Origin: Selenomonadales bacterium
Lineage (GTDB): Bacteria > Bacillota > Negativicutes > Sporomusales > UBA7701
Assembly: GCA_018434945.1 (NCBI GenBank)
Contig: JAHDOI010000025.1
Location: 33,995 to 97,994, forward strand
Direction of reading: 5' to 3'
DNA: 64,000 nt
Below the pieces are notes generated by a model. It worked only from the letters and a program-made list of their open reading frames with translations, was not told where the DNA came from and searched no databases. How positions within the stretch are numbered: position 1 is the stretch's first letter; each line of letters starts with the position of its first letter. This document shows positions 25,246 through 36,085 of this stretch, in pieces. The position numbers were made by a program, and so were the translations under genes.

Positions 25246-26910
25246 TTATTTTACGTGGACGAATTCGTTTAACGCCGCCCCCGGCGCAATCATCGGCGTC
25301 ACAATATCCTTCGTCGCAATGTCGGCGGCGATGACGGCGGGGCCGCCGGATTCCCAGGCGGCGCTGAAGGCGGCGGTGAACTCGGCCGGGGTGGCGACCC
25401 GCCAGCCGGGGACGCCGCAGACTTCAGCGAAGGCGGCGAAGTCCATTTCGCGGGGGACGAGGCTGGAGGAGTAGCGCTCGCGGTAGAAAAGCTGCTGCCA
25501 CTGGCGGACCATGCCGAGGCAGCGGTTGTCGAGGACGACGGCGATGACAGGCAGGTTGTAGGCGGCGAGGGTGTAGAGCTCCATGCCGGTCATCTTGAAG
25601 CCGCCGTCGCCGGCGACGAGGACGGCGCGGTGGCCGGGAGCGGCGACCTGCGCCCCGAGGGCGGCCGGGAGGCCGAAGCCCATGCAGCCGAGGCCGCCGG
25701 AGGTCAGCCAGGTGCCGGGAGTGTCGACGGACAGGTGCTGGGCGGCCCACATCTGGTGCTGGCCGACGTCGGTGGCGAAGACGACGGGCTGGCCGGCGGC
25801 GCGGCGGGATATCTCGCGCATTATCCAGGGGGCGTTGAGGCTTTCGGCGGTGTATTCGGGTTTGTTTTCTTCCCGCCAGGTCGCGACGGCGGCGTTCCAG
25901 GACGCGATGTCGCCCGGTGCGGTCTGGGCGGCGAGACGGGCGAGCAGCGGCTTAAGTTCGCCGATGAGGGCGATGTGGCTGGCGACATTCTTGCCGACTT
26001 CGGAGCGGTCGATGTCGAGGTGGATGAAGGTTTTGCCGGCCGGATAACGCTTGGGGTCGCCGGTGACGCGGTCGCTGAAGCGGCTGCCGACGGCGATGAC
26101 AAGGTCTGCTTCGTGGACGGTGCGGTTGGCGGCCACGTGACCGTGCATGCCGGTGAGGCCGAGCCACTGGGGGTGAGTGGACGGCAGGGCGCCGAGGCCC
26201 ATGAGGGTGCTGACGACGGGCAGGCCGAGTTTTTCGGCGAGCAGCGCCGCTTCGCGGCTGGCCTGGCCGCGGATGACGCCGCCGCCCAGGACCATGACCG
26301 GCCGCCTGGCCGCCGTAATCGCCGCCGCCGCCCGCCTGACCGCGTCTTCGGTTCGTGTTTCGTCCGTTTCGCGCCTGACGGGTGCAGGCTCTTCGGGGTA
26401 GAAGGTCATTTTTCCCTGCTGGACGTCGCGCGGCAGGTCTACAAGCACCGGCCCCGGCCGCCCTGAGCGGGCGATACGGAAGGCGAGGCGCATCACTTCG
26501 GGGATGCGGGCCGCGTCGCGCACGAGGAAGTTGTGCTTTGTGACCGACATGGTGATGCCGGTGATGTCGACTTCCTGGAAGGAGTCGCGGCCGAGCATGC
26601 CGGTGGGCACCTGACCGGTGATGGCGACGAGCGGCACCGAGTCGAGGTAGGCGGCTGCCAGCCCGGTGACGAGGTTGGTAGCCCCGGGGCCTGAGGTGGC
26701 GATGCACACCCCGACTCTGCCGCTGGCGCGGGCGTAGCCGTCGGCGGCGTGGACGGCCCCCTGCTCGTGGACGGTGAGGATATGCCTGAGGGGCGCGTCG
26801 TAGAGGGCGTCGTAGAGCGGCATGATCTGGCCGCCGGGGTAGCCGAACACGGTATCGACGCCTTCTTCCACGAGGCATTTTACGACAGCTTCCGCTCCGG
26901 TTAGCTGCAT
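25246..26910 (-). CDS. ilvB: Acetolactate synthase large subunit, copy 1
   Basis: ThDP-dependent condensation of pyruvate to acetolactate (or with 2-oxobutyrate), first common step of Val/Leu/Ile synthesis. 554 aa. N-terminal V-F-G-Y-P-G-G-Q-I-M-P-L-Y with catalytic Glu in V-H-E-Q-G-A-V-H-A-A; the ThDP motif G-D-G-G-F-K-M-T ... L-D-N-R-C-L-G-M near residue 430. It stands alone behind its own Ile T-box, downstream of ilvNC. A regulatory subunit is encoded only once in the window (ilvN). Closely related to copy 2 at 29317. Confidence 0.95.
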   Translation of the reverse strand: MQLTGAEAVVKCLVEEGVDTVFGYPGGQIMPLYDALYDAPLRHILTVHEQGAVHAADGYARASGRVGVCIATSGPGATNLVTGLAAAYLDSVPLVAITGQVPTGMLGRDSFQEVDITGITMSVTKHNFLVRDAARIPEVMRLAFRIARSGRPGPVLVDLPRDVQQGKMTFYPEEPAPVRRETDETRTEDAVRRAAAAITAARRPVMVLGGGVIRGQASREAALLAEKLGLPVVSTLMGLGALPSTHPQWLGLTGMHGHVAANRTVHEADLVIAVGSRFSDRVTGDPKRYPAGKTFIHLDIDRSEVGKNVASHIALIGELKPLLARLAAQTAPGDIASWNAAVATWREENKPEYTAESLNAPWIMREISRRAAGQPVVFATDVGQHQMWAAQHLSVDTPGTWLTSGGLGCMGFGLPAALGAQVAAPGHRAVLVAGDGGFKMTGMELYTLAAYNLPVIAVVLDNRCLGMVRQWQQLFYRERYSSSLVPREMDFAAFAEVCGVPGWRVATPAEFTAAFSAAWESGGPAVIAADIATKDIVTPMIAPGAALNEFVHVK

Positions 26911-26961
26911 GATGTCTGCACCTCCTTACAGAATGCCTGGCTTTAGTCACGCCAGGAAAAT

Positions 26962-27225
26962 AAAATGCCCCTATCGGCGCATAGGCGCCGATAGGGGCGG
27001 GTATCCGCGGTACCACCCTATCGTTTATTACTCTTATATACCGGCCTATCAGCCAGCTCCGCTGTAACGCGCGGTCGCGCTCCCGTCTAGGGCCTGAGGC
27101 CGTCGGGGAAGAGCTCGCGGGTGATCTGATATGCGGCAGCCGCGCCGGGCTCTCACCTACCCCGGCTCTCTGCGGCGACTGCTGGTCGCATACCCGTCCC
27201 GTTCATCACTTTTATCGTAGTATTA
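26962..27225 (-). promoter_or_regulatory. T-box leader with probable Ile (AUC) specifier
   Basis: Minus-strand leader of ilvB copy 1. It contains the T-box AGGGTGGTACCGCGG (27019-27005), stem I features AAAGTGATGAACGGGA and GCAGAGAGCC, and a terminator GCCCCTATCGGCGC with its complement (26967-26998) followed by ATTTTATTTT. In the specifier loop the sequence GATCACCCG places AUC followed by A just before the closing helix, indicating tRNA-Ile. Uncharged tRNA-Ile should favour antitermination. Confidence 0.92.
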
Positions 27226-27246
27226 ATCCGTTGAGGAGAAAAGATC

Positions 27247-27345
27247 CTAGGCGATTCCGGCGAGGCGCAGCAGGTTCTGGTCCGCGTGCGGGTCGACGCC
27301 GCCGAGGTCGTCGCTGATCCCGCCAACATGCACTAAACGTTCCAT
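27247..27345 (-). CDS. Small protein (32 aa) after ilvC, DPxADxNLLR family A
   Basis: ATG-initiated 32-codon frame with an AAGGAGGGA site, 48 bp after the ilvC stop and just before the ilvB T-box. Its C-terminal half reads G-V-D-P-H-A-D-Q-N-L-L-R, matching G-I-D-P-R-A-D-E-N-L-L-R in the 36-codon gene at 29191-29301. Two related short genes with proper ribosome binding sites, each ending an ilv transcription unit, make coding likely. Function unknown. Confidence 0.65.
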   Translation of the reverse strand: MERLVHVGGISDDLGGVDPHADQNLLRLAGIA

Positions 27346-27393
27346 CACGATCCCTCCTTGCCTTTTATTCGGTATCCGCCGAGAGGATGATTG

Positions 27394-28366
<973 letters not shown>

Positions 28367-28386
<20 letters not shown>

Positions 28387-28894
28387 AGTATTCTCTCCTC
28401 TCGTACTGGTGGATGTTGCTCGTGCCCCGGGCCAGACCGGCAAGGCCGGTGCGGACCATTTCGAGGATGCCGTAAGGGCCGAGCAGGTCGACGAAGGCGT
28501 CTATCTTGTCGTCGTCGCCGGTGATTTCGAAGGTGGCCGTTTGCTCGGAGATATCGACGATGTTGGCGCGGAACACTTCGGCGAGTTTGAGGACCTCGGC
28601 CCGCTTGTCGCCGCCGGCAGCGATCTTGACCATCGCTATCCCCCGCCGTACCGAGGCATCAGGGGGCAGGAGCTGGATGGCTTCGACTTCGACGAGTTTG
28701 TCGAGCTGTTTGACGACCTGATCGAGGATGCCGTTGTCGCCGCACACCACCACGGTAATTCGCGAGTATCTCGGGTCCTGGGTCGTGCCGACGGCCAGGC
28801 TGTGGATGTTAAAACCCCGCCGGGAGAACATGCCCGCGACCCTGACCAGCACGCCGGGCTGATTGTAGACCAGTATCGACAGCACGTGTTTCAC
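28367..28894 (-). CDS. ilvN: Acetolactate synthase regulatory (small) subunit
   Basis: 175-residue ACT-domain subunit that confers valine feedback control on IlvB. The N-terminal ACT reads [23 protein letters not shown], the C-terminal half has a second ACT-like fold ([11 protein letters not shown]). GTG at 28894 is chosen because AGAGGAGGATC lies directly upstream. First gene behind the ykkC-class riboswitch, overlapping ilvC. Confidence 0.95.
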
Positions 28895-28944
28895 GCTGAT
28901 CCTCCTCTCGTTGTGTACAGGCATACTGAATACTGTATACAAAA

Positions 28945-29090
28945 CTTTAGGGTATAAAAATGCCTGCGCAAAAGCCTCCTACTTCTTTCGTAAGAAACTT
29001 CCCGCAGGGTCTTTTATACCCACGGTGTAATGCGTTATCGCATTCTGCGCCGCTCGGTCCAGGCCCGTTTGTTAACGGCGGAACCCTAGA
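28945..29090 (-). promoter_or_regulatory. ykkC-class riboswitch, probable ppGpp subtype (2a)
   Basis: On the minus strand the leader begins CTAGGGTTCCG (from 29089), then GGGCCTGGACCGAG, ACACCGTGGG and TATAAAAGACCCTGCGGG. This is the order of conserved blocks in ykkC RNAs. CCTGCG later pairs with CGCAGG before CATTTTTA, forming a terminator that overlaps the 3' part of the aptamer. No T-box GGTGGTACCGCG is present. Because it precedes ilvN-ilvC, subtype 2a (ppGpp) is the likely assignment; PRPP or guanidine types are less expected here. Confidence 0.82.
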
Positions 29091-29128
29091 CGCACTTCCT
29101 TACATCACATCATTGTAATGTTGTATAC

Positions 29129-29157
29129 ATTATCCACGGACTTAGGAGTTTTGTCAA
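29129..29157 (-). promoter_or_regulatory. Sigma-A promoter of ilvNC with GTATACA box
   Basis: TTGACA (29157-29152) and GATAAT (29134-29129) are 17 bp apart on the minus strand. The -10 is followed directly by GTATACAA, as in the leuA promoter (35958-35986). Transcription would start about 30 bases before the riboswitch. Confidence 0.88.
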
Positions 29158-29190
29158 TACACTTTTTGATAAGTCCTTTATTCTTTTTCG

Positions 29191-29301
29191 TTATGCCCCG
29201 AGCGACTGGCGCAACAGGTTTTCGTCGGCCCGCGGATCGATTCCGGGGATGGCTTCGGCGTCGGCGGTGACGACTGGCTGCACGGCGATGCTGACGGTCA
29301 C
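29191..29301 (-). CDS. Small protein (36 aa) after ilvB copy 2, DPxADxNLLR family B
   Basis: GTG-initiated 36-codon frame with AAAGGAGGTG, 15 bp after the ilvB copy 2 stop. The N-terminal half is V-T-V-S-I-A-V-Q-P-like and differs from family A; the C-terminal G-I-D-P-R-A-D-E-N-L-L-R is shared with the 32-codon gene at 27247-27345. It ends the leu/ilvB unit before the ilvN promoter. Function unknown. Confidence 0.65.
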   Translation of the reverse strand: MTVSIAVQPVVTADAEAIPGIDPRADENLLRQSLGA

Positions 29302-29316
29302 TTGGGCCACCTCCTT

Positions 29317-30975
29317 TCAAATGTCGAGATAGGCGTTGATGGCCGCCCCTGGCGGCACCATGGGGGTTACGAGGTCTTCGGGGGCGATGTTGGCGACGAT
29401 CACCCGCGGGCCCGGCGAGGCGAGGGCGGCGGCGAAGGCGGCGGCGAATTCCTGCGGGGTGTCTGCGGTGGCGGCGCCGATGCCGAAGGCGGCGGCAAAG
29501 GCGGTGAAGTCGACGGCCGGCAGTTCGCAGGCGGTGTAGCGCTTGTCGAAGAAGGCGTGCTGGAGCTGGCGGATCATGCCGAGACCGCTGTTGTTGACGA
29601 TGACGGAGATGACGGGCAGACGGCGGGCGGCGACGGTGTAGAGCTCGGCGCCGGTCATTTTGAAGCCGCCGTCGCCGGCGATGTGGATGACGCGCTTGCC
29701 GGGAGCGGCGATCTGCGCCCCCATGGCGGCCGGCAGTCCGAAGCCCATGGCGCCGAGGCCGCCGGACGTAAGCCAGGTGCGGGGGGTTTCGATCTTGAGG
29801 TGCTGGGCGGCCCACATCTGGTGCTGGCCGACGTCGGTGGCGAAGATGCAGTCGGCGCCGGCGGTCTGGGACGATATTTCCGTGAACAGCCACGGGGCGG
29901 TAAGACGCCCGCTGTCGGGTTCTGAGCGGTAATCGGCCTGCCAGGCGGCGATCTTTTCCCACCAGGCTTCGGTGTCGCCGCTTGGTGTTCTCTCCCCCAG
30001 GAAGGCGAGGATGGTTTTCATGTCGCCGGTGAGGCCGATGCCGGCGGCGACGTTTTTGTCTATTTCCGCCGGGTCGACGTCTATATGGACGACGGTTTTG
30101 CCGGCGGCGTATTTGACCCTGTCGCCTGTCACGCGGTCGCTGAAGCGGCTGCCGACGGCGATGATGAGGTCGGCGTCGTGAATACAGTTGTTGGCCGGTT
30201 TGTGGCCGTGCATGCCGGTGAGGCCGAGAAAGAGCGGATGGGAGGCAGGCACGGCTCCAAGGCCCATGAGAGTGCTGACGACCGGGCAGGCGAGCCTTTC
30301 GGCCAGCGCGGCGACCTCGGACGAGGCTTCTGCGGCAACGGCGCCGCCGCCGACGATGATGACCGGCTGCCGGGCGCGGGCGATGGCTTCGGCCGCGGCG
30401 TCGATACGGGCCAGCACCGCCCCGCTCATGGCGAAGGGCACTTTTTCCGGTTCGCCGGCCGGTTCGAACAGCACCGCGGCTGTCTGGACGTCGCGCGGGA
30501 CGTCGACGAGCACGGGGCCGGGGCGGCCGGAGGCGGCGATGCGGAATGCGTAGCGGAGGGTTTCGGCAAGTCTGGCCGGGTCTTTGACGAGGAAGTTGTG
30601 TTTGGTTATCGGCATTGTTATGCCGGTGATGTCGACTTCCTGGAAGGCATCGCGGCCGATGAGGGAAGTGGGTACCTGTCCGGTGATGGCGACGACGGGA
30701 ATGGAGTCCATGAAGGCGGCCGCGAGACCGGTGACGAGGTTGGTGGCGCCCGGTCCGGAGGTGGCGATGCATACCCCGACCCTGCCGCTGGCGCGGGCAT
30801 AGCCGTCGGCGGCGTGGGCCGCGCCCTGTTCGTGGACGGTGAGGATATGCCTTATGGCCGAGTCGTGGAGGGCGTCGTAGAGCGGCAGGATTGTGCCGCC
30901 GGGGTAGCCGAAGACGGTGTCGACGCCCTGTTCTTTGAGGCATTCGACGATGATCTGGGCGCCTGAGATACGCAT
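29317..30975 (-). CDS. ilvB: Acetolactate synthase large subunit, copy 2
   Basis: 552 aa, same family and order of motifs as copy 1: V-F-G-Y-P-G-G-T-I-L-P-L-Y, V-H-E-Q-G-A-A-H-A-A, and G-D-G-G-F-K-M-T with V-N-N-S-G-L-G-M. ATG at 30975 has GAGGAGGTG. It lies downstream of leuB and repeat copy 5, and upstream of a small gene and ilvN, so it may pair with IlvN, while copy 1 is under Ile T-box control. Biosynthetic role is clear; division of labour between copies is inference. Confidence 0.95.
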   Translation of the reverse strand: MRISGAQIIVECLKEQGVDTVFGYPGGTILPLYDALHDSAIRHILTVHEQGAAHAADGYARASGRVGVCIATSGPGATNLVTGLAAAFMDSIPVVAITGQVPTSLIGRDAFQEVDITGITMPITKHNFLVKDPARLAETLRYAFRIAASGRPGPVLVDVPRDVQTAAVLFEPAGEPEKVPFAMSGAVLARIDAAAEAIARARQPVIIVGGGAVAAEASSEVAALAERLACPVVSTLMGLGAVPASHPLFLGLTGMHGHKPANNCIHDADLIIAVGSRFSDRVTGDRVKYAAGKTVVHIDVDPAEIDKNVAAGIGLTGDMKTILAFLGERTPSGDTEAWWEKIAAWQADYRSEPDSGRLTAPWLFTEISSQTAGADCIFATDVGQHQMWAAQHLKIETPRTWLTSGGLGAMGFGLPAAMGAQIAAPGKRVIHIAGDGGFKMTGAELYTVAARRLPVISVIVNNSGLGMIRQLQHAFFDKRYTACELPAVDFTAFAAAFGIGAATADTPQEFAAAFAAALASPGPRVIVANIAPEDLVTPMVPPGAAINAYLDI

Positions 30976-31010
30976 TGTTTCACCTCCTCGTTAGTCGTTC
31001 TCTGATATAC

Positions 31011-31187
31011 GGATTGTCTGAAAAGCTCCAGATGCAAGGCGCACCGGCGACGGCCCCGGATGGGCCTAGTCCCGAGCGCGCCATGGATGGCATAGCGCTC
31101 GGGGCGAACACGACGCAGGCGTACTCGGTGCGTACGCCGAGGAAGGGTTCGAGGAGCAACGCAGCAGATGGACTTTTCAGGCAATCC
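31011..31187. repeat. Dispersed hairpin repeat, copy 5 (long form)
   Basis: Shared ends (CTCCAGATGCAAGGCGCACC ... GAGGAGCAACGC ... CAGATGGAC) with arms GGATTGTCTGAAAAG and near-complement CTTTTCAGGCAATCC. The middle is longer (177 bp in total) and contains extra dyads such as CCCGAGCGC with GCGCTCGGG, and GGCGTAC with GTACGCC. The right arm ends 5 bp before the leuB stop codon (31193-31195). Confidence 0.88.
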
Positions 31188-31192
31188 CCTTG

Positions 31193-32260
31193 TTATAGTT
31201 GCTTGATTATCAGTTTAGCCATTTCTTCGGTCGATACTTTCGTCAGCCCCGGCCGATACAGATCAGCGGTTCGGTAGCCTGCTGCGAGGACGGCGTCGAC
31301 GGCCTGTTCGATGGCGGCGGCGGGCGCCTCTGCCTTGAGGGAGTGGCGGAGGAGCATGGCGGCCGAGAGGACGGTGCCGACTGGGTTGGCGATGCCCTGG
31401 CCGGCGATGTCGGGGGCGGAGCCGTGGATGGGCTCGTAGAGGCCGGGGCCGTCGCCGATGCTGGCCGAGGGCAGGAGGCCGATGGAGCCGGCGACGACAG
31501 CCGCTTCGTCGCTCAGTATATCGCCGAACAGGTTGCCGGTGACGATGACGTCGAAGGTTTTGGGGCCGAGGACGAGTTGCATGGCGCAGTTGTCGACGTA
31601 CATGTGGGCGATGTCGACGCCCGCTTCCTGAGCGGTGGCGGTGGCCACCCGCCGCCACAGGCGGGAGGAGGCGAGGACGTTGGCTTTGTCGACCGAGGTG
31701 ACCTTGCCGCGGCGGCCTTTAGCGGCCTGGCAGGCCATCCTGACGATGCGGGCGACTTCGGGGACGCTATATACCTCAGTGTCCCAGGCCCGTTCCGCGC
31801 CGTCCACGGTCTCGCTTTCGCATTTCGGACCGAAATAGATGCCGCCGGTGAGTTCGCGGACGATGAGGATGTCGGTGCCTGCTACTATCTCGGGCTTGAG
31901 GGGTGAGTAGGCCGCTAAAGCGGCGGAGACTTTTACGGGCCGGAGGTTGGCGTAGAGGCCGAGGGCTTTGCGGAGCCCGAGGATGGCTTTTTCGGGACGG
32001 ATGTCGGGGGCTACGCTGTCCCATTTGGGTCCGCCGACCGCGCCGAGGAGAACGGCGTCGGCGGTTTTGGCGGCGGCAAGGGTTTCGTCGGGCAGGGGCA
32101 CGCCGCGCGCGTCGATGGCCGCGCCGCCGGCAAGGCGGGTGGTGTATTCGAGGGCAAGGCCGGCCTTGCGGGCCGCGAGGTCTAGGATTTCCTGCGCGGC
32201 GGCGGTGACTTCGGGACCGATGCCGTCACCGGGGATGACGACGATTTTTTTGCTGCTCAC
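31193..32260 (-). CDS. leuB: 3-isopropylmalate dehydrogenase
   Basis: NAD-dependent oxidative decarboxylation of 3-isopropylmalate in leucine synthesis. 355 aa. I-P-G-D-G-I-G-P-E-V at the N-terminus, R-E-L-T-G-G-I-Y-F-G, and D-N-C-A-M-Q-L-V, then G-D-I-L-S-D-E-A with the metal-binding Asp residues. GTG at 32260 overlaps the leuD stop (GTGA), showing coupling. Last gene of leuACDB. Confidence 0.96.
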   Translation of the reverse strand: MSSKKIVVIPGDGIGPEVTAAAQEILDLAARKAGLALEYTTRLAGGAAIDARGVPLPDETLAAAKTADAVLLGAVGGPKWDSVAPDIRPEKAILGLRKALGLYANLRPVKVSAALAAYSPLKPEIVAGTDILIVRELTGGIYFGPKCESETVDGAERAWDTEVYSVPEVARIVRMACQAAKGRRGKVTSVDKANVLASSRLWRRVATATAQEAGVDIAHMYVDNCAMQLVLGPKTFDVIVTGNLFGDILSDEAAVVAGSIGLLPSASIGDGPGLYEPIHGSAPDIAGQGIANPVGTVLSAAMLLRHSLKAEAPAAAIEQAVDAVLAAGYRTADLYRPGLTKVSTEEMAKLIIKQL

Positions 32261-32744
32261 GCCTTTTCCCCCTTGACGTAGTTGATTAGCCCGCCGGCTT
32301 TGGCGATGTCCTGGATGAAGCCCGGCAGCGGCTGGATGGCGAATTTCTTGCCGCTGGCGAGGTTTTCGATCGTGCCGCCGCCGAGGTCGATGCGTATCCG
32401 GTCGCCGTTTTTGATTTCGGAGACCGCCGCGCCCAGCTCGACGAGGGGCAGGCCGATGTTGATGCCGTTGCGGTAGAAGATGCGGGCGAAGCCGTCGGCA
32501 ATGACGCAGGTGACGCCGCTGGCTTTGATGGCGAGCGGGGCGTGTTCGCGGGAGGAGCCGCAGCCGAAGTTGCGGCCGGCGACGATGATGTCCCCTGGCC
32601 TGACTTTGCCGGCGAATGTGGGGTCGAGGTCTTCCATGCAGTGGGCGGCGAGGGCTTGGGGGTCGGCGGTATTGAGGTAGCGGGCGGGGATGATGACGTC
32701 GGTGTCGACGTTGTCTCCGTAGCGCCAAACGTTGCCTTCGAGGA

Positions 32745-32748
<4 letters not shown>
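32257..32748 (-). CDS. leuD: 3-isopropylmalate dehydratase small subunit
   Basis: 163 aa, the swivelling small subunit of isopropylmalate isomerase. [11 protein letters not shown] near residue 15 and [14 protein letters not shown] near 57 are diagnostic. ATG at 32748 overlaps the leuC stop by 4 bp. Works with LeuC. Confidence 0.96.
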
Positions 32749-34007
<1,259 letters not shown>

Positions 34008-34012
34008 AGGGT

Positions 34013-35563
34013 TCATTCTCCTCCTGCTGCGAGCTCGCCGGCGGTCGGATGGCCGCAGGTGGCGATGAGCTTGTTGATGGCGCCGACATACGCCTTGGCG
34101 CTGGCTTCGATGACGTCGGTGCTGAGGCCGCGGCCGCTTATGACCCGCCCGTCCTGCTCGAGCCAGACGGTCGCTTCGCCGAGGGCGTCTTGGCCGGAGG
34201 TGACGGCTTTGATCTGGTAGTCTTTGAGGGAGACCGCGAAACCCACCGCTTTTTCGATGGCTTTGAAGGCGGCGTCCACCGGTCCGTCTCCGCAGGCGGC
34301 CTGCTCGGTGAAGCCGCGGTCGGTCTCGATCCTGACCATGGCGGTGGCGGTTGTCTGGTTGCCGCTGACGACGTGGTGGTTTACGAGCCGGTACCACTCG
34401 GGCATCTCGGACGCCTTTTCGGCTACGAGGGCCTCGATGTCGCGGTCGAAGACCATTTTCTTGCGGTCGGCGAGTTCCTTGAATTTGACGAAGATCTCGT
34501 TTATCCTCTCAGGTTCGAGGTCGTAACCTAATGTTTTTAGGCGCTCTTCGAGGGCGTGGCGGCCGGAGAGCTTGCCGAGGATGAGGGCGTTGCGGTTGAG
34601 GCCGATGGTTTCCGGACGCATGATTTCGTAGGTGAGGGCGTTGTTGAGGACGCCGTGCTGGTGGATGCCCGATTCGTGGGCGAAGGCGTTGTCGCCGACG
34701 ACCGCTTTGTTGGGCTGGACGGCGACGCCGCTGAGGACGCTGACCAGCCGCGAGGCGCGGTAGATGTGGCTGGTGTCGATGCCGGTGGCGGCCCGGTAGT
34801 ATTCGGGACGGGTGTGGAAGGCCATGACGATCTCTTCCATGGCGGCGTTGCCGGCCCGCTCGCCGAGACCGTTGACGGTGCATTCGACCTGGCCGGCGCC
34901 GTTCATGACGGCGGCCAGCGAGTTGGCGACCGCCATGCCGAGGTCGTTATGGCAATGGACGCTGATGACGGCCTGGCCGATGTTCGGTACGCGTTCGCGG
35001 ATGTAGCGGATGAGGGCGCCGAATTCGTCGGGGGTGGTGTAGCCGACGGTGTCGGGGATGTTGATGGTAGTGGCGCCGGCGGCGATGGCGGCGGTGAAGA
35101 CCTGGCAGAGGTAGTCGCGGTCGGAGCGGGATGCGTCTTCGGCGGAGAATTCGACGTCGTCGACGAATCTGCGGGCGTAGCGGACGGCAGACTGCGCCGC
35201 GTCCAGCACCCCGTCTCTCGTCATCTTGAGCTTATACTGCAGGTGGATGTCGCTGGTGGCGATGAAGGTGTGGATGCGCGGCCGCTCGGCCTTTTTGAGG
35301 GCGTTGACGGCGGCGTCGATATCTTTGGTGTTGGTGCGGGCGAGGCCGGCGATAACCGGGCCGCGGACTTTGGCGGCGATTTCGCTGACGGCGGCAAAGT
35401 CGCCGGGAGAAGCGGCCGGGAAACCGGCTTCGATGATATCGACGCGGAGTTTCGCGAGGGTTTGGGCGATCTCCAGTTTTTCGGCGGCGTTGAGGGTGAC
35501 GCCCGGAGTCTGTTCGCCGTCGCGCAGCGTCGTGTCGAATATCCTGATCGTCCTTGTGTCCAT
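34013..35563 (-). CDS. leuA: 2-isopropylmalate synthase
   Basis: 516 aa. Condenses 2-oxoisovalerate and acetyl-CoA, the committed step of leucine synthesis. N-terminal TIM barrel with [13 protein letters not shown] (residues ~10-22), [18 protein letters not shown]-terminal regulatory domain (~390-510) for leucine feedback. ATG at 35563 has AAAGGAGGAA; the open frame upstream is only leader. First gene behind the Leu T-box. Confidence 0.97.
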   Translation of the reverse strand: MDTRTIRIFDTTLRDGEQTPGVTLNAAEKLEIAQTLAKLRVDIIEAGFPAASPGDFAAVSEIAAKVRGPVIAGLARTNTKDIDAAVNALKKAERPRIHTFIATSDIHLQYKLKMTRDGVLDAAQSAVRYARRFVDDVEFSAEDASRSDRDYLCQVFTAAIAAGATTINIPDTVGYTTPDEFGALIRYIRERVPNIGQAVISVHCHNDLGMAVANSLAAVMNGAGQVECTVNGLGERAGNAAMEEIVMAFHTRPEYYRAATGIDTSHIYRASRLVSVLSGVAVQPNKAVVGDNAFAHESGIHQHGVLNNALTYEIMRPETIGLNRNALILGKLSGRHALEERLKTLGYDLEPERINEIFVKFKELADRKKMVFDRDIEALVAEKASEMPEWYRLVNHHVVSGNQTTATAMVRIETDRGFTEQAACGDGPVDAAFKAIEKAVGFAVSLKDYQIKAVTSGQDALGEATVWLEQDGRVISGRGLSTDVIEASAKAYVGAINKLIATCGHPTAGELAAGGE

Positions 35564-35591
35564 GTCGGTTTCCTCCTTTGTTTTGGCGGAA

Positions 35592-35930
35592 AACAAAACC
35601 GCCCCTATCGACGTCAACGACGTCAATAGGGGCGGAATATTCCGCGGTACCACCCTACACTGTACTCTCTCACCGCCCATCAGCGGCTGCCGGCTAACGC
35701 CCGGCGTACGTCTTCGCCTAATTGCACGGATCATGCGTTCAGCGAAACAGTTCATGGGCGAGTTGTTCGGATACAGCTTCCGCACCGGTTCGCAGCAACC
35801 ACCGGCTCTCTGAGCGGTTTGGGCCGTTCCTTTTCTCCCAATCATCACCTGTAGATTTTCGGTATTTTGTTTGTCGGTCACGGACTCCCGGGGCGACAAG
35901 GTGTAAACCGGTTGCCCGAATGCGCCGTTT
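35592..35930 (-). promoter_or_regulatory. T-box leader with probable Leu (CUC) specifier
   Basis: Minus-strand leader of leuACDB. T-box AGGGTGGTACCGCGG (35656-35642) is followed by a terminator CCGCCCCTATCGACGTC with its complement (35599-35635) and TTTTGTTTTC. Stem I has CAGAGAGCCGGTGG and GCGAACCGG. AACAACTCGCCC puts CUC followed by G next to the closing helix, in the same geometry as the Ile leader at 26962, indicating tRNA-Leu. The 522-bp gap 35564-36085 is fully explained by this leader, its promoter and a short region upstream. Confidence 0.92.
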
Positions 35931-35957
35931 TTAACGGCAGGCTGTAACTTTGTATAC

Positions 35958-35986
35958 AATATACCAGTATGGGTGGCCGTTGTCAA
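35958..35986 (-). promoter_or_regulatory. Sigma-A promoter of leuACDB with GTATACA box
   Basis: TTGACA (35986-35981) and TATATT (35963-35958) with a 17-bp spacer on the minus strand. GTATACAA follows the -10 directly; the palindrome TTGTATACAA spans 35950-35959. Same arrangement as at the ilvN promoter. Confidence 0.85.
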
Positions 35987-36085
35987 TAGGGTGGTGAAGA
36001 TATTTTTCACCGGAATATCCCGCCGAGGGTTGCGACCCGGGCGCGACAAGCCGCGGACGAAGGCGGTGCGGCGCCAGCGCGGCGG

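Noticed and set aside
28945..29090. A third T-box before ilvN
   Set aside because: The region has no GGTGGTACCGCG block. The CTAGGGTTCCG ... TATAAAAG order fits the ykkC class instead.
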